64,000 nt of DNA from Pseudomonas gingeri (GCF_013385425.1 NZ_JACAQA010000018.1:186001-250000), one strand, 5' to 3'; shown: positions 25,900 to 35,900, numbered from the stretch's first letter. Made by a program: numbers and translations. The notes: generated from the sequence alone by a model not told the origin.

Positions 25900-27732
25900 T
25901 TGACGCGTCCCCTCCTCCTGCTGTTCATCAGCCTGGCCTTGAGCTCTCCCGCAAGCGCGACGATCAGCGAAAGCCATGGTTATGCGCAGTTCGGCACGCT
26001 CAAGTACCCCGCCAGGTTCACCCACTTCGACTGGGTCAACCCCGATGCCCCCAAAGGCGGCACCTTGCGGGTGATGGCGTTCGGCACCTTCGACACCCTC
26101 AACCCCTACACCTTCAAGGGCACCAGCCCGGTCAGCACGCCCAATTTCCTGCAATACGGCGTCAACGAGCTCAACGCCACCCTGATGGCCGGCACCGGCC
26201 AGTACGCACCCTCGGGGGATGAACCGAACGCCAGCTACGGCCTGATCGCCCAGTCGGTGGAGTACAGCGAGGATCGCAGCTGGGTGGTGTTCAACCTGCG
26301 GCCCGAGGCGCGTTTCCACGATGGCACGCCAATTACCGCCTACGACGTGGCCTTTTCCTACCGCCTGCTGCTCAAGGAAGGTCATCCGCAGTACCGCACC
26401 AGCCTGCAGGAAGTGGCCCGGGTCGACGTGCTCACGCCCCAGCGAATCCGCTTCGTCTTCAAACGCTCGGGCAATCCGCTGCTGATCCTGCGCCTGGGTG
26501 AACTGCCGGTGCTGGCGCAGCATTACTGGCAAGGCCGCGACTTCACCGCCACCACCTTCGAGCCGCCACTGGGCAGCGGCCCCTATCGCATCAGCAAGGT
26601 GCAACCGGGTCGCCAGTTGGTCTTTGAACGGGTCAGGAACTGGTGGGGCGAAAACCTTCCGGTCAATCGCGGCAAATACAATTTCGATCGCGTCGAAGTA
26701 GAGTTCTATCGCGACAGCGACGTCGCCTTCGAAGCCTTCAAGGCCGGCGAATTCGATATCTATATCGAACACCAGGCCAAGAACTGGGCCAACGGCTACC
26801 GCTTTCCAGCCGTCGAGCGGGGCGAAGTGATCCAGACCCGGATCCCCCACCGGATCCCGACCCAGACCCAGGGTCTGTTCATGAACAGCCGCCGTGCCAG
26901 CTTTGCCCAGGACCCGGTGCGCGAAGCCCTGGGCCTTATGTTCGACTTCGAATGGACCAACCGCACGCTGTTCGGCGGAGCCTACCGGCGGGCCATGAGC
27001 TTTTATCCCAACAGCGAGTTTTCCGCCACGGGCGTGCCGGCCGGGCAGGAATGGCTGCTGCTGGCGCCTTACCGCGAACAACTGCCGGCCCGGCTGTTCA
27101 GCGAACCCTTCAGCCTGCCGCAGACCGACGGTCGCGGCATCCCCCGCGAAACCCTGCGCCGCGCCCTCGCCCTGCTCGGCGACGCCGGCTGGAAACTCGA
27201 CGGCCAGCGCCTGCTGAACAAGAACGGCCAACCCCTGCGCGTTGAAATACTGCTGGTCAATCCGAACCTGGAACGGATCCTCCAGCCCTACGTCGAAAAC
27301 CTCGCGAGCATAGGTGTAGACGCCCGCCTGCGAACAGTGGATCGTGCCCAGTACAAACAACGTCTCGACCAGTTCGATTTCGACATGATCCTGATGACCC
27401 TGGACCAGAACCTCAGCCCGGGACTCGAGCAGTGGCAGTACTTCCATTCCAGCCAGGCCGGCGTCAAGGGCAGCAAGAACTACGCGGGGGTCGCAAGCCC
27501 CGTGATCGACCATCTGCTCGAAGCCCTGCTGGCGGCCCACACCCGCGACGAGCAACTGGCCGCCGGTCGTGCCCTGGACCGGGTCCTGCTCTGGCAACAC
27601 ATCATGATTCCCAACTGGTACCTTGACTATCATCGCCTGGCCTACCGCAACCGGTTCGCCTTCGTCACCACGCCGCCGTACACCCTGGGCCTGAGCGCCT
27701 GGTGGATGAAAGCTTCGGAGAAAGCCCAATGA
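25900..27732 (+). CDS. nppA1: peptide ABC transporter substrate-binding protein, first copy
   Basis: The 610-aa protein starts with TTG and has a signal peptide (MTRPLLLLFISLALSSPASA). A family-5 extracellular solute-binding domain (DppA/OppA/YejA type) follows, with the conserved NPDAPKGGTLRVMAFGTFDTLNP-like entry region and HDGTPITAYDVAFSYR. It overlaps the second binding-protein gene by four bases. The five-gene order (two binding proteins, two permeases, fused double ATPase) corresponds to nppA1A2BCD of P. aeruginosa, reported to import peptidyl-nucleoside antibiotics, and to yejABEF of E. coli (microcin C uptake). The symbol rests on that order. Confidence 0.85.
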   Translation: MTRPLLLLFISLALSSPASATISESHGYAQFGTLKYPARFTHFDWVNPDAPKGGTLRVMAFGTFDTLNPYTFKGTSPVSTPNFLQYGVNELNATLMAGTGQYAPSGDEPNASYGLIAQSVEYSEDRSWVVFNLRPEARFHDGTPITAYDVAFSYRLLLKEGHPQYRTSLQEVARVDVLTPQRIRFVFKRSGNPLLILRLGELPVLAQHYWQGRDFTATTFEPPLGSGPYRISKVQPGRQLVFERVRNWWGENLPVNRGKYNFDRVEVEFYRDSDVAFEAFKAGEFDIYIEHQAKNWANGYRFPAVERGEVIQTRIPHRIPTQTQGLFMNSRRASFAQDPVREALGLMFDFEWTNRTLFGGAYRRAMSFYPNSEFSATGVPAGQEWLLLAPYREQLPARLFSEPFSLPQTDGRGIPRETLRRALALLGDAGWKLDGQRLLNKNGQPLRVEILLVNPNLERILQPYVENLASIGVDARLRTVDRAQYKQRLDQFDFDMILMTLDQNLSPGLEQWQYFHSSQAGVKGSKNYAGVASPVIDHLLEALLAAHTRDEQLAAGRALDRVLLWQHIMIPNWYLDYHRLAYRNRFAFVTTPPYTLGLSAWWMKASEKAQ

Positions 27733-29570
27733 TGTTTTCGCGCGTCCTGTTCCTGCCCTTCAGCGGCCTGCTGTTCAGCGCCCTGGCCGGCCTTGCCGTC
27801 GCTGCTCCACAACATGCCCTGACGCTCTACAACGAACCCCCGAAATACCCGGCCGATTTCCAGCATGTCGACTTCGTCAATCCCGACGCCCCCAAGGGCG
27901 GTACCTTCCGCCAGTCGTCCATGGGCGGTTTCGACAGCCTCAACCCCTTTATCAGCAAGGGCGTGCCGGCCGATGGTCTCGACCTGATCTACGACACCCT
28001 GATGCGCCATGGCCTGGACGAGCCCTTCACCGAATACGGGCTGGTGGCGGAAAAAATCGAAAGAGCCCCGGACAACAGCTGGGTGCGCTTTTACCTGCGC
28101 CCTGAGGCACGCTTCCACGACGGCCACCCGATGCGCGCCGAAGACGTGGTGTTCAGCTTCCAGACCCTGATCAAGGATGGTGCCCCGCTGTACCGGACCT
28201 ACTACGCCGACGTCGACGACGTCATCGCCGAAGACCCGTTGCGGGTGCTGTTCAAGTTCAAGCGCACCACCAACCGTGAACTGCCGATGATCCTCGGCCA
28301 GTTGCCGGTGCTGCCCAAGCACTGGTGGGCCGACCGTGACTTCAACAAGGGCAACCTGGAGTTCCCCCTCGGCAGCGGGCCGTACAAGCTGGCCGAGGTC
28401 AGGGCCGGACGCTCGGTACGCTATGAGCGGGTCAAGGACTACTGGGCCAGGGACCTGCCGATCAACCGTGGCTTCTATAACTTCGATGCCATGGTCATGG
28501 ACTACTACCGTGACGGCACCGTGGCCCTGGAAGCCCTCAAGGCCGGGCAATTCGACTACTGGTTGGAGAACAGCGCGAAGAACTGGGCCAACGCCTACAA
28601 CACCCCGGCGGTCGCCCAGGGTCGGTTGATCAAGGAGCAGATCCCCAATCGCAATCCGACGGGCATGCAGGGCTTCATCTACAACCTGCGCAAACCGATG
28701 TTCCAGGATATCCGCGTGCGCGAGGCCCTGAGCCTGCTGTTCGACTTCGAGTGGACCAACAAGCAGCTGTTCAACGGCGCCTACCACCGTACCCGCAGCT
28801 ATTTCGAAAACTCGGAAATGGCCGCCACCGGCCTGCCGGACGCCGCCCAGCTGGCCATCCTCGAACCACTGCGGGGCAAGATTCCCGAACAGGTCTTCAC
28901 CCAGGCCTTCGAACCCTCGGTGTGCGACGCCAGCGGCATGATCCGTCCGCAACAACGCCGTGCCTACCAGCTGTTGCTGGAGGCCGGCTGGCGCATCGTC
29001 GACGACAAGATGGTCGACGCCCAGGGCAAGCCGGTGAGCATCGAGTTCCTCCTCGCCCAGACCGATTTCGAGCGGGTGCTGCTGCCGTTCAAGCGCAACC
29101 TCGCCGACATCGGCATCGATCTGGTGATTCGCCGGGTCGATGTTTCCCAGTACATCAACCGCCTGCGCTCGCGGGACTTCGACATGGTCGTCGGCAGCTT
29201 CCCGCAGTCCAACTCACCGGGCAACGAGCAACGCGAGTTCTGGAAATCTTCCAGCGCCGACAAACCCGGCAGCCGCAACCTCATGGGCCTCAAGGACCCG
29301 GCGGTGGATGAGCTGGTGGAAACGCTGATCGATTCCGACTCCCGGCAGAGCCTGGTGGAGCATGCCCGCGCCCTCGACCGCGTGCTGCAATGGGGCTTCT
29401 ACGTGATCCCCAACTGGCATATCAAGACCTGGCGCGTGGCCTACTGGGACCATATCGGCCATCCGAAGGTCTCGCCAGCCTACGACATCGGCCTCGACAC
29501 CTGGTGGATCAAGCCGGATGCCAAGCCGGCGGTACCGCTACAAACCGACAGCACGAGCGCGGAGCAATAA
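27729..29570 (+). CDS. nppA2: peptide ABC transporter substrate-binding protein, second copy
   Basis: The 613-aa product has a signal peptide (FSALAGLAVAA) and the same family-5 binding fold as its upstream neighbour. The two share many blocks, for example NPDAPKGGT, RPEARFHDG, LGSGPYK/R and RE.L.LMFDFEWTN, showing an old tandem duplication that has since diverged. It starts at the ATG overlapping the previous stop. Two binding proteins for one membrane complex would widen the range of peptides taken up. Confidence 0.87.
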   Translation: MMFSRVLFLPFSGLLFSALAGLAVAAPQHALTLYNEPPKYPADFQHVDFVNPDAPKGGTFRQSSMGGFDSLNPFISKGVPADGLDLIYDTLMRHGLDEPFTEYGLVAEKIERAPDNSWVRFYLRPEARFHDGHPMRAEDVVFSFQTLIKDGAPLYRTYYADVDDVIAEDPLRVLFKFKRTTNRELPMILGQLPVLPKHWWADRDFNKGNLEFPLGSGPYKLAEVRAGRSVRYERVKDYWARDLPINRGFYNFDAMVMDYYRDGTVALEALKAGQFDYWLENSAKNWANAYNTPAVAQGRLIKEQIPNRNPTGMQGFIYNLRKPMFQDIRVREALSLLFDFEWTNKQLFNGAYHRTRSYFENSEMAATGLPDAAQLAILEPLRGKIPEQVFTQAFEPSVCDASGMIRPQQRRAYQLLLEAGWRIVDDKMVDAQGKPVSIEFLLAQTDFERVLLPFKRNLADIGIDLVIRRVDVSQYINRLRSRDFDMVVGSFPQSNSPGNEQREFWKSSSADKPGSRNLMGLKDPAVDELVETLIDSDSRQSLVEHARALDRVLQWGFYVIPNWHIKTWRVAYWDHIGHPKVSPAYDIGLDTWWIKPDAKPAVPLQTDSTSAEQ

Positions 29571-29571
29571 G

Positions 29572-30645
29572 ATGCTGGCCTATATTTTTCGCCGACTGCT
29601 ACTGATCATCCCGACCCTGTTCGGCATCCTGCTGATCAATTTCGTGATCATCCAGGCCGCCCCCGGCGGCCCCGTGGAACAGATGATCGCCAAGCTCGAA
29701 GGCTTCGAAGGCGCTACCAGCCGGATCGCCGGCGGCGGTGCGGAAGTCTCGGTGGCCGGTTCCAGCTATCGCGGCGCCCAGGGCCTGGACCCGGCCCTGA
29801 TCAAGGAAATCGAGCACATGTACGGCTTCGACAAGTCGGCGCCGGAACGCTTGTGGATCATGATCAAGAACTACGCGACCCTGGACTTCGGCAACAGCTT
29901 CTTCCGCGATGCCAAGGTCGTCGACCTGATCAAGGAAAAGATGCCGGTATCGATTTCCCTCGGGCTCTGGAGCACCCTGATCATGTACCTGGTCTCCATT
30001 CCCCTGGGCATTGCCAAAGCCACTCGCCATGGCAGTCATTTCGATGTCTGGACCAGTTCGGCGATCATCGTCGGTTATGCGATTCCGGCGTTCCTGTTCG
30101 CGATCCTGCTGATCGTGGTGTTCGCCGGAGGCAGCTACCTGAACTGGTTCCCCTTGCGCGGACTGACCTCGAACAACTTCGATCAGTTGGGCTTCGGCGG
30201 CAAGATCCTCGACTACTTCTGGCACCTGGCGCTGCCGGTTACCGCCCTGGTCATCGGCAACTTCGCCACCATGACCCTGCTGACCAAGAACAGCTTCCTC
30301 GATGAAATCAACAAGCAGTACGTGGTCACCGCCAAGGCCAAGGGCCTGACCCAGCGCCGCGTGCTCTACGGTCATGTGTTTCGCAACGCCATGCTGCTGG
30401 TCATTGCCGGTTTCCCCTCGGCCTTCATCGGCATCTTCTTCACCGGCTCCCTGCTGGTGGAAGTGATCTTCTCCCTCGACGGCCTGGGCCTGATGAGCTT
30501 CGAGGCGGCGATCAACCGCGACTATCCGATCGTCTTCGGCACCCTGTTCATCTTCACCCTGCTGGGGCTGGTGGTGAAACTGATCGGCGACATTACCTAC
30601 ACCCTGGTCGATCCGCGGATCGACTTCGAACATCGGGAGCATTGA
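29572..30645 (+). CDS. nppB: peptide ABC transporter permease (YejB type)
   Basis: The 357-aa inner-membrane protein starts MLAYIFRRLLLIIPTLFGIL, the typical first helix of DppB/OppB/YejB permeases. A long periplasmic insertion (about residues 45-120) typical of YejB follows, then further helices and the EAA-type loop AKAKGLTQRRVLYGHVFRNA. The start ATG is one base after the upstream stop, so the genes are tightly coupled. Confidence 0.9.
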   Translation: MLAYIFRRLLLIIPTLFGILLINFVIIQAAPGGPVEQMIAKLEGFEGATSRIAGGGAEVSVAGSSYRGAQGLDPALIKEIEHMYGFDKSAPERLWIMIKNYATLDFGNSFFRDAKVVDLIKEKMPVSISLGLWSTLIMYLVSIPLGIAKATRHGSHFDVWTSSAIIVGYAIPAFLFAILLIVVFAGGSYLNWFPLRGLTSNNFDQLGFGGKILDYFWHLALPVTALVIGNFATMTLLTKNSFLDEINKQYVVTAKAKGLTQRRVLYGHVFRNAMLLVIAGFPSAFIGIFFTGSLLVEVIFSLDGLGLMSFEAAINRDYPIVFGTLFIFTLLGLVVKLIGDITYTLVDPRIDFEHREH

Positions 30646-30646
30646 G

Positions 30647-31666
30647 ATGCAGTTATCCCCCCTCAATCGCCGACGTTTCGAACGGTTCAAGGCCAACAAA
30701 CGTGGCTGGTGGTCACTGTGGCTGTTCCTGGTACTGTTCGTGCTGAGCCTGGGTGCCGAGCTGATCGCCAACGACAAGCCGCTGCTGGTGCACTACGACG
30801 GCGGCTGGTATTTCCCGGCCCTCAAGCGGTATCCGGAAACCACCTTCGGCGGCGAGTTCCCGCTGGAGGCCAACTACAAGAGCCCGTACATCCGCGAACT
30901 GCTCAAGGCCAAGGACGCCTGGACGTTGTGGGCGCCGATTCCGTTCAGCTATCAGAGCATCAACTACGACCTGCGTGTCCCGGCCCCCGCCCCGCCATCG
31001 GCGGACAACCTGCTGGGCACCGATGACCAGGGCCGCGACGTGCTCGCCCGGGTGATCTACGGCTTCCGCATCTCGGTGCTGTTCGCCCTGACCCTGACCG
31101 TGCTCAGTTCCATCATCGGCGTGATCGCCGGCGCCTTGCAGGGCTTCTATGGCGGCTGGGTCGACCTGGCCGGGCAGCGTTTCCTGGAAATCTGGTCCGG
31201 GCTGCCGGTGCTCTATCTGCTGATCATCCTCGCCAGCTTCGTCCAGCCGAACTTCTGGTGGCTGCTGGGGATCATGTTGCTGTTTTCCTGGATGAGCCTG
31301 GTGGACGTGGTGCGCGCCGAGTTCCTCCGTGGGCGCAACCTGGAATATGTCCGCGCAGCACGGGCCCTGGGCATGCAGAACGGCGCGATCATGTTCCGCC
31401 ATATCCTGCCCAACGCCATGGTCTCGACCATGACCTTCATGCCGTTCATCCTGACCGGCGCCATCGGTACCCTGACAGCCCTGGACTTCCTCGGCTTCGG
31501 CCTGCCGGCCGGCTCGCCGTCCCTGGGCGAACTGGTGGCCCAGGGCAAATCCAATCTGCAGGCGCCCTGGCTGGGCATGAGCGCGTTCGCCGTGCTGGCC
31601 TTGATGCTCAGCCTGCTGGTGTTTATCGGCGAGTCCGCTCGCGATGCCTTCGACCCGAGGAAGTAA
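30647..31666 (+). CDS. nppC: peptide ABC transporter permease (YejE type)
   Basis: The 339-aa second permease has an N-terminal cytoplasmic basic stretch (NRRRFERFKANKRGWWSL) typical of OppC/DppC/YejE, a periplasmic segment, the GTDDQGRDVLARVIYGFRIS motif and the EAA loop (ARALGMQNGAIMFRHILPNA). It starts one base after nppB. Confidence 0.91.
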   Translation: MQLSPLNRRRFERFKANKRGWWSLWLFLVLFVLSLGAELIANDKPLLVHYDGGWYFPALKRYPETTFGGEFPLEANYKSPYIRELLKAKDAWTLWAPIPFSYQSINYDLRVPAPAPPSADNLLGTDDQGRDVLARVIYGFRISVLFALTLTVLSSIIGVIAGALQGFYGGWVDLAGQRFLEIWSGLPVLYLLIILASFVQPNFWWLLGIMLLFSWMSLVDVVRAEFLRGRNLEYVRAARALGMQNGAIMFRHILPNAMVSTMTFMPFILTGAIGTLTALDFLGFGLPAGSPSLGELVAQGKSNLQAPWLGMSAFAVLALMLSLLVFIGESARDAFDPRK

Positions 31667-31667
31667 G

Positions 31668-33281
31668 ATGAATCAGGACAATCTGATCGAAGTGCGCGAC
31701 CTCTCGGTGGAGTTCGTGGTCGGCGAGCAGCGCCAGCGGGTAGTGGAGAACATCAGCTTCGATATCCGTCGCGGTGAAACCCTGGCCCTGGTCGGCGAAA
31801 GCGGCTCGGGCAAGTCGGTCACCGCGCACTCGATCCTGCGCCTGCTGCCCTACCCCCTGGCCCATCATCCCAGCGGCACGATCCAGTATTCCGGGCAGGA
31901 CCTGCTGACCCTGAAAGAGAAGACCATCCGCCACATCCGCGGCAATCGCATCGCGATGATCTTCCAGGAGCCGATGACCTCGCTGAACCCGCTGCACTCC
32001 ATCGAGAAGCAGATCAACGAAGTGCTCGGCATCCACAAGGGCCTGACCGGCAAGGTGGCCACTCGACGCACCCTGGAGCTGCTGGAGCTGGTGGGCATCC
32101 CCGAGCCACACAAACGCCTCAGAGCCCTCCCACACGAGCTCTCAGGCGGCCAGCGCCAGCGTGTAATGATCGCCATGGCCCTGGCCAACGAGCCGGAGCT
32201 GCTGATCGCCGACGAACCGACCACCGCCCTCGATGTGACGGTGCAGTTGAAAATCCTCGAATTGCTCAAGGAACTGCAGGCACGCCTGGGCATGGCCCTG
32301 CTGCTGATCAGCCATGATCTCAACCTTGTGCGCCGGATCGCCCATCGCGTATGCGTCATGCAGCGCGGCCGGATCGTCGAGCAGGCCGACTGCGAAGCCC
32401 TGTTCCAGGCCCCGCAACATCCCTACACCTGTGAACTGCTCAGCGCCGAACCCCGTGGCGAACCGGCCGTGACCGAGGTCGGTGAGCCGCTGCTGGAGGT
32501 GGACGACCTCAAGGTCTGGTTCCCCATCAAGAAAGGCCTGTTGCGCAGCACCGTGGACCATGTGAAGGCCGTGGACGGCATCCAGTTCAGCCTGCCCCGG
32601 GGCCAGACCCTGGGCATTGTCGGCGAAAGCGGCTCGGGCAAATCCACCCTCGGCCTGGCGATCCTGCGACTGATCGGCAGCCAGGGCGATATCCGTTTCG
32701 AAGGCCAGTCGTTGAGCGGCCTGTCGCAGAAGCAGGTGCGACCGTTGCGTCGGGAAATGCAGGTGGTGTTCCAGGACCCGTTCGGCAGCCTCAGCCCGCG
32801 CATGTGCGTCAGCCAGATTGTCGGCGAAGGTCTGCGTATCCATAAGATCGGTAACGAGCAGGAACAGGAAGCGGCGATCATCGCGGCGCTGAAAGAAGTC
32901 GGCCTGGATCCGGAAACCCGCAACCGCTACCCCCACGAGTTCTCCGGCGGACAACGCCAGCGCATCGCCATTGCCCGGGCGCTGGTGCTCAAGCCGGCGT
33001 TGATCCTGCTCGACGAGCCGACCTCGGCCCTCGACCGCACGGTGCAGCGCCAGGTCGTCGAACTGCTGCGCTCGTTGCAGATCAAGTACAACCTGACCTA
33101 CCTGTTCATCAGCCACGACCTGGCGGTGGTCAAGGCGCTGAGCCACCAGCTGATGGTGGTCAAGCATGGCAAGGCCGTTGAACAAGGCGACGCAAAGGAC
33201 ATCTTTGCCGCGCCGCAACATCCTTATACAAAACAGTTGCTGGAAGCGGCGTTCCTGGTGCCCGGGACGGGTCCAGTGTAG
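31668..33281 (+). CDS. nppD: peptide ABC transporter fused ATPase (YejF type)
   Basis: The 537-aa protein holds two complete ABC cassettes, each with Walker A (GESGSGKSVTA; GESGSGKSTLG), signature (LSGGQRQRVMIAMAL; FSGGQRQRIAIARAL) and Walker B (LLIADEPTTALD; LILLDEPTSALD). It thus replaces the separate DppD and DppF subunits. It starts at the ATG at 31668, one base after nppC. A strong terminator follows at 33315. The neighbouring ppiD gene converges on it; the fabI gene I remember between these two in P. aeruginosa is absent here. Confidence 0.92.
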   Translation: MNQDNLIEVRDLSVEFVVGEQRQRVVENISFDIRRGETLALVGESGSGKSVTAHSILRLLPYPLAHHPSGTIQYSGQDLLTLKEKTIRHIRGNRIAMIFQEPMTSLNPLHSIEKQINEVLGIHKGLTGKVATRRTLELLELVGIPEPHKRLRALPHELSGGQRQRVMIAMALANEPELLIADEPTTALDVTVQLKILELLKELQARLGMALLLISHDLNLVRRIAHRVCVMQRGRIVEQADCEALFQAPQHPYTCELLSAEPRGEPAVTEVGEPLLEVDDLKVWFPIKKGLLRSTVDHVKAVDGIQFSLPRGQTLGIVGESGSGKSTLGLAILRLIGSQGDIRFEGQSLSGLSQKQVRPLRREMQVVFQDPFGSLSPRMCVSQIVGEGLRIHKIGNEQEQEAAIIAALKEVGLDPETRNRYPHEFSGGQRQRIAIARALVLKPALILLDEPTSALDRTVQRQVVELLRSLQIKYNLTYLFISHDLAVVKALSHQLMVVKHGKAVEQGDAKDIFAAPQHPYTKQLLEAAFLVPGTGPV

Positions 33282-33314
33282 GTACGCCGAGCGACGACTC
33301 CTGTTTCCCGGACA

Positions 33315-33348
33315 TAAAAAAGACCGCTCAATGAGCGGTCTTTTTTTA
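33315..33348. terminator. bidirectional intrinsic terminator (nppD / ppiD)
   Basis: A-tract, stem GACCGCTC / GAGCGGTC with an AAT loop, then a run of seven T. The symmetry serves both convergent genes. Confidence 0.92.
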
Positions 33349-33377
33349 TGTAGCGAGCGTTGGCTGAATCAAGTGCC

Positions 33378-35237
33378 TCAGAAGCGCTTGATGTCCGCCT
33401 GGCCTTCCAGCTGCTTGCGGTAGGCCGCGAAGTCCTGCTGGCCGGCACGGGAGGCGAGGAAGCGACGATAGGACGCCTTCTCTTCTTCGCTTGGTGCCGC
33501 GCCTTCGTTCACGCCGTTCAGACGCACCAGCACCAGGCTGCCATCAGCCAGGGTCACGGTGCTGAAGGTCGGCTTGTCCTTGCCTTCGGGCTTGGGCATG
33601 CGGAACAGCGCTTGCAACACTGCAGGATCAACACCTTCCTGACCGCGGGTGACGGCTTCCTGGGTTTTCCAGGTCTGGCCGGCCGGCAGTGCCTTGCCTT
33701 CACGCAGGCTGGCGATCAGTTCATCAGCCTTGACCTTGGCCGCCGCCGTGGCGTGCTCCTTGGTCAATTGCTTGCGAATCGGCGCATCCACGCTGGCCAG
33801 AGGCAGTTGCTCAGGCTTGTGGTGTTCCTTGGCACGCAATACCACCACGGTGTCCGGATCCAGCTCGAGGGCGGTGCTGTTGGCACCCTCATCCAGCACT
33901 TCCGGACTGAACGCCGCCGTCACGACGGCACGGTTGGCTGCTACACCTTCACCACCTTCACGCCCGAACGGCGCCGAGGTGTGCACCTTCAGGTTCAGGT
34001 CCTGGGCCGGCTGGGCCAGGTCGGAAGCTTCGAACGAGGCGTCTTCGAGCTGCTTGGTCGCCTCGACGAAACGCTGTTCCACTTGCTGGTTTTTCAGCTC
34101 GCGGGTCAGCTTGTCCTTCAGGCTGGCGAAGGTCGGCACTTGTGGTGCCTCGACGCCCAGCAACTTGATCAGGTGATAACCGAACTCGCTGCGCACCGGT
34201 CCCGACACCTGGTCCTTGGTCAAGGCATACAACGCCTTTTCAAAGGCCGGGTCATAGACACCCGGGCCGGCGAAACCGAGGTCACCGCCATGGCTGGCCG
34301 AACCCGGGTCCTGGGAGAACTCCTTGGCCAGGGCGTCGAAATGCTCACCCTTGGCCAGGCGCTGCTGGATCTCTTCGATCTTCGCCTTGGCCTGTGCGTC
34401 GTTCACCTTGTCATTCACTTCGATCAGAATGTGCGCGGCACGACGCTGTTCAGCGAGGTTCGCGGTTTCTTTCTGATACAGCGCCTGCAGGTCTTCATCC
34501 TTGACGGTGACCTGATCGAAGAACGAGGACTTCTTCAGCTCCAGGTAATCGACGACCACCTGGTCCGGCGTCATGAACTCCTTGGCGTGCTTGTCGTAGT
34601 AGGCCTTGACCTCGTCATCGGTCAGCTTGACCGCCGACAGATCGACCGGCACGTTCAGCGAAGCGAAATCGCGGGTCTGTTTTTCCAGACGGGCAAACGC
34701 CAGTACCTGGGCATCAGTGACGAAACCACTGCCCGCCAGACCGGCACGGATCTGGCCGATCAGCATTTCCTGAGCCAGCATCTGGCGGAATTGCATACGA
34801 CCGTAGCCCAGTTGACGAATCACCTGGTCGAAACGATCGGAGCTGAACTTGCCGTCCACCTGGAATTCAGGGGTTTGCAGGATGACCTGGTCCAGAGCAC
34901 CCTCGGAGAAAGCGAACTTCGACTTCTCGGCGCCCTGCAGCAGCAGCTTGCGATCGATCAGCCCCTTGAGGGCGGATTCGCGGAGCATTTTCTCATCCAG
35001 CAACGAGGCATCGAAATCCTTGCCCAGCTGTTGCATGAGTTGGCGACGTTGCATGTCGACCGCCTGGCTCAGCTCGGTCTGGGTGATCTCGTCACCGTTG
35101 ACCTTGGCCGCGTCCTGGCTAGTGGAGGTGGCCCTGAAAATGGCATCGAAACCGGTCAGCGCCATCAATGCGACGATGACTCCGATGATGGTCTTGGCAA
35201 TCCAGCCTTGTGAATTGTCCCTGATATTTTGCAGCAT
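33378..35237 (-). CDS. ppiD: peptidyl-prolyl isomerase D, periplasmic folding factor
   Basis: The 619-aa inner-membrane-anchored chaperone has one N-terminal helix (IIGVIVALMALTGFDAIF), a SurA-like N-domain, a parvulin-type domain near the middle (RRAAHILIEVND ... FSQDPGSASHGGDLGF) and a C-terminal chaperone region. Size and domain order match PpiD of gammaproteobacteria. It lies downstream of hupB on the minus strand in the conserved tig-clp-lon-hupB-ppiD block. Confidence 0.93.
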   Translation of the reverse strand: MLQNIRDNSQGWIAKTIIGVIVALMALTGFDAIFRATSTSQDAAKVNGDEITQTELSQAVDMQRRQLMQQLGKDFDASLLDEKMLRESALKGLIDRKLLLQGAEKSKFAFSEGALDQVILQTPEFQVDGKFSSDRFDQVIRQLGYGRMQFRQMLAQEMLIGQIRAGLAGSGFVTDAQVLAFARLEKQTRDFASLNVPVDLSAVKLTDDEVKAYYDKHAKEFMTPDQVVVDYLELKKSSFFDQVTVKDEDLQALYQKETANLAEQRRAAHILIEVNDKVNDAQAKAKIEEIQQRLAKGEHFDALAKEFSQDPGSASHGGDLGFAGPGVYDPAFEKALYALTKDQVSGPVRSEFGYHLIKLLGVEAPQVPTFASLKDKLTRELKNQQVEQRFVEATKQLEDASFEASDLAQPAQDLNLKVHTSAPFGREGGEGVAANRAVVTAAFSPEVLDEGANSTALELDPDTVVVLRAKEHHKPEQLPLASVDAPIRKQLTKEHATAAAKVKADELIASLREGKALPAGQTWKTQEAVTRGQEGVDPAVLQALFRMPKPEGKDKPTFSTVTLADGSLVLVRLNGVNEGAAPSEEEKASYRRFLASRAGQQDFAAYRKQLEGQADIKRF

Positions 35238-35306
35238 GCGTCCCCCAGAAACGGTTGAACTTCAATGTGGGCAACCGTGGAGCGTGGGTAGAATCCGGAT
35301 AGAAGA

Positions 35307-35330
35307 AAGGCGCATCCGAGGATGCGCCTT
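35307..35330 (-). terminator. hairpin between hupB and ppiD
   Basis: AAGGCGCATCC (35307-35317) pairs perfectly with GGATGCGCCTT (35320-35330) with a two-base turn. It lies in the 242-base hupB-ppiD gap. With no clear U-run on the minus strand it is a likely but not certain terminator of hupB mRNA. Apart from it I see nothing else definite in the gap. Confidence 0.5.
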
Positions 35331-35479
35331 CTCGTAACTGGCAGAGCGGATGAGGGCTCGATACGCGTCCCTCGGCGTGTCAGGCCGGCCCTGAAAAAGG
35401 ACCCTGGCCGACCGCTTCACCGCTCCGCGGCCAGATCAGGCAATAACCCGACCCGGATAGGCAAAGGCTTGAACGAATG

Positions 35480-35752
35480 TCAGTTGACAGCTTCTTTCAG
35501 TGCTTTGCCGGCTTTGAAACCTGGCTTTTTGGCAGCAGCGATTTCCAGCGTCTTACCGGTCTGAGGGTTGCGACCGATGCGAGCAGGACGGTCGGTCACG
35601 GAGAAAGTGCCGAAACCTACCAGTACAACGGAGTCGCCAGCCTTCAGAGCGCCAGTGACGGATTCGATGACTGCATCCAGCGCACGGCCAGCAGCAGCTT
35701 TCGGGATATCAGCGGATGCAGCGATAGCATCAATCAGTTCCGACTTGTTCAC
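35480..35752 (-). CDS. hupB: DNA-binding protein HU-beta
   Basis: The 90-aa nucleoid protein starts MNKSELIDAIAASADIPKAA and contains the HU/IHF signature (VGFGTFSVTDRPARIGRNPQTG) with the DNA-intercalating beta-arm proline region. It is located between lon and ppiD, as in other pseudomonads. Confidence 0.97.
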   Translation of the reverse strand: MNKSELIDAIAASADIPKAAAGRALDAVIESVTGALKAGDSVVLVGFGTFSVTDRPARIGRNPQTGKTLEIAAAKKPGFKAGKALKEAVN

Positions 35753-35900
35753 TCTAAGTCCCCTTATATCTATTGAGTATATTTCTAAGTTTTTGGGTGA
35801 AAGCTAAACCTGTGCTGAATGGCCTACAGACACTTAAGAGCCGCTTTATAACAAGGGCTCTAAAAAGCTGTCAAGGAAGCCACCCAGGCTTGATCCGTAC

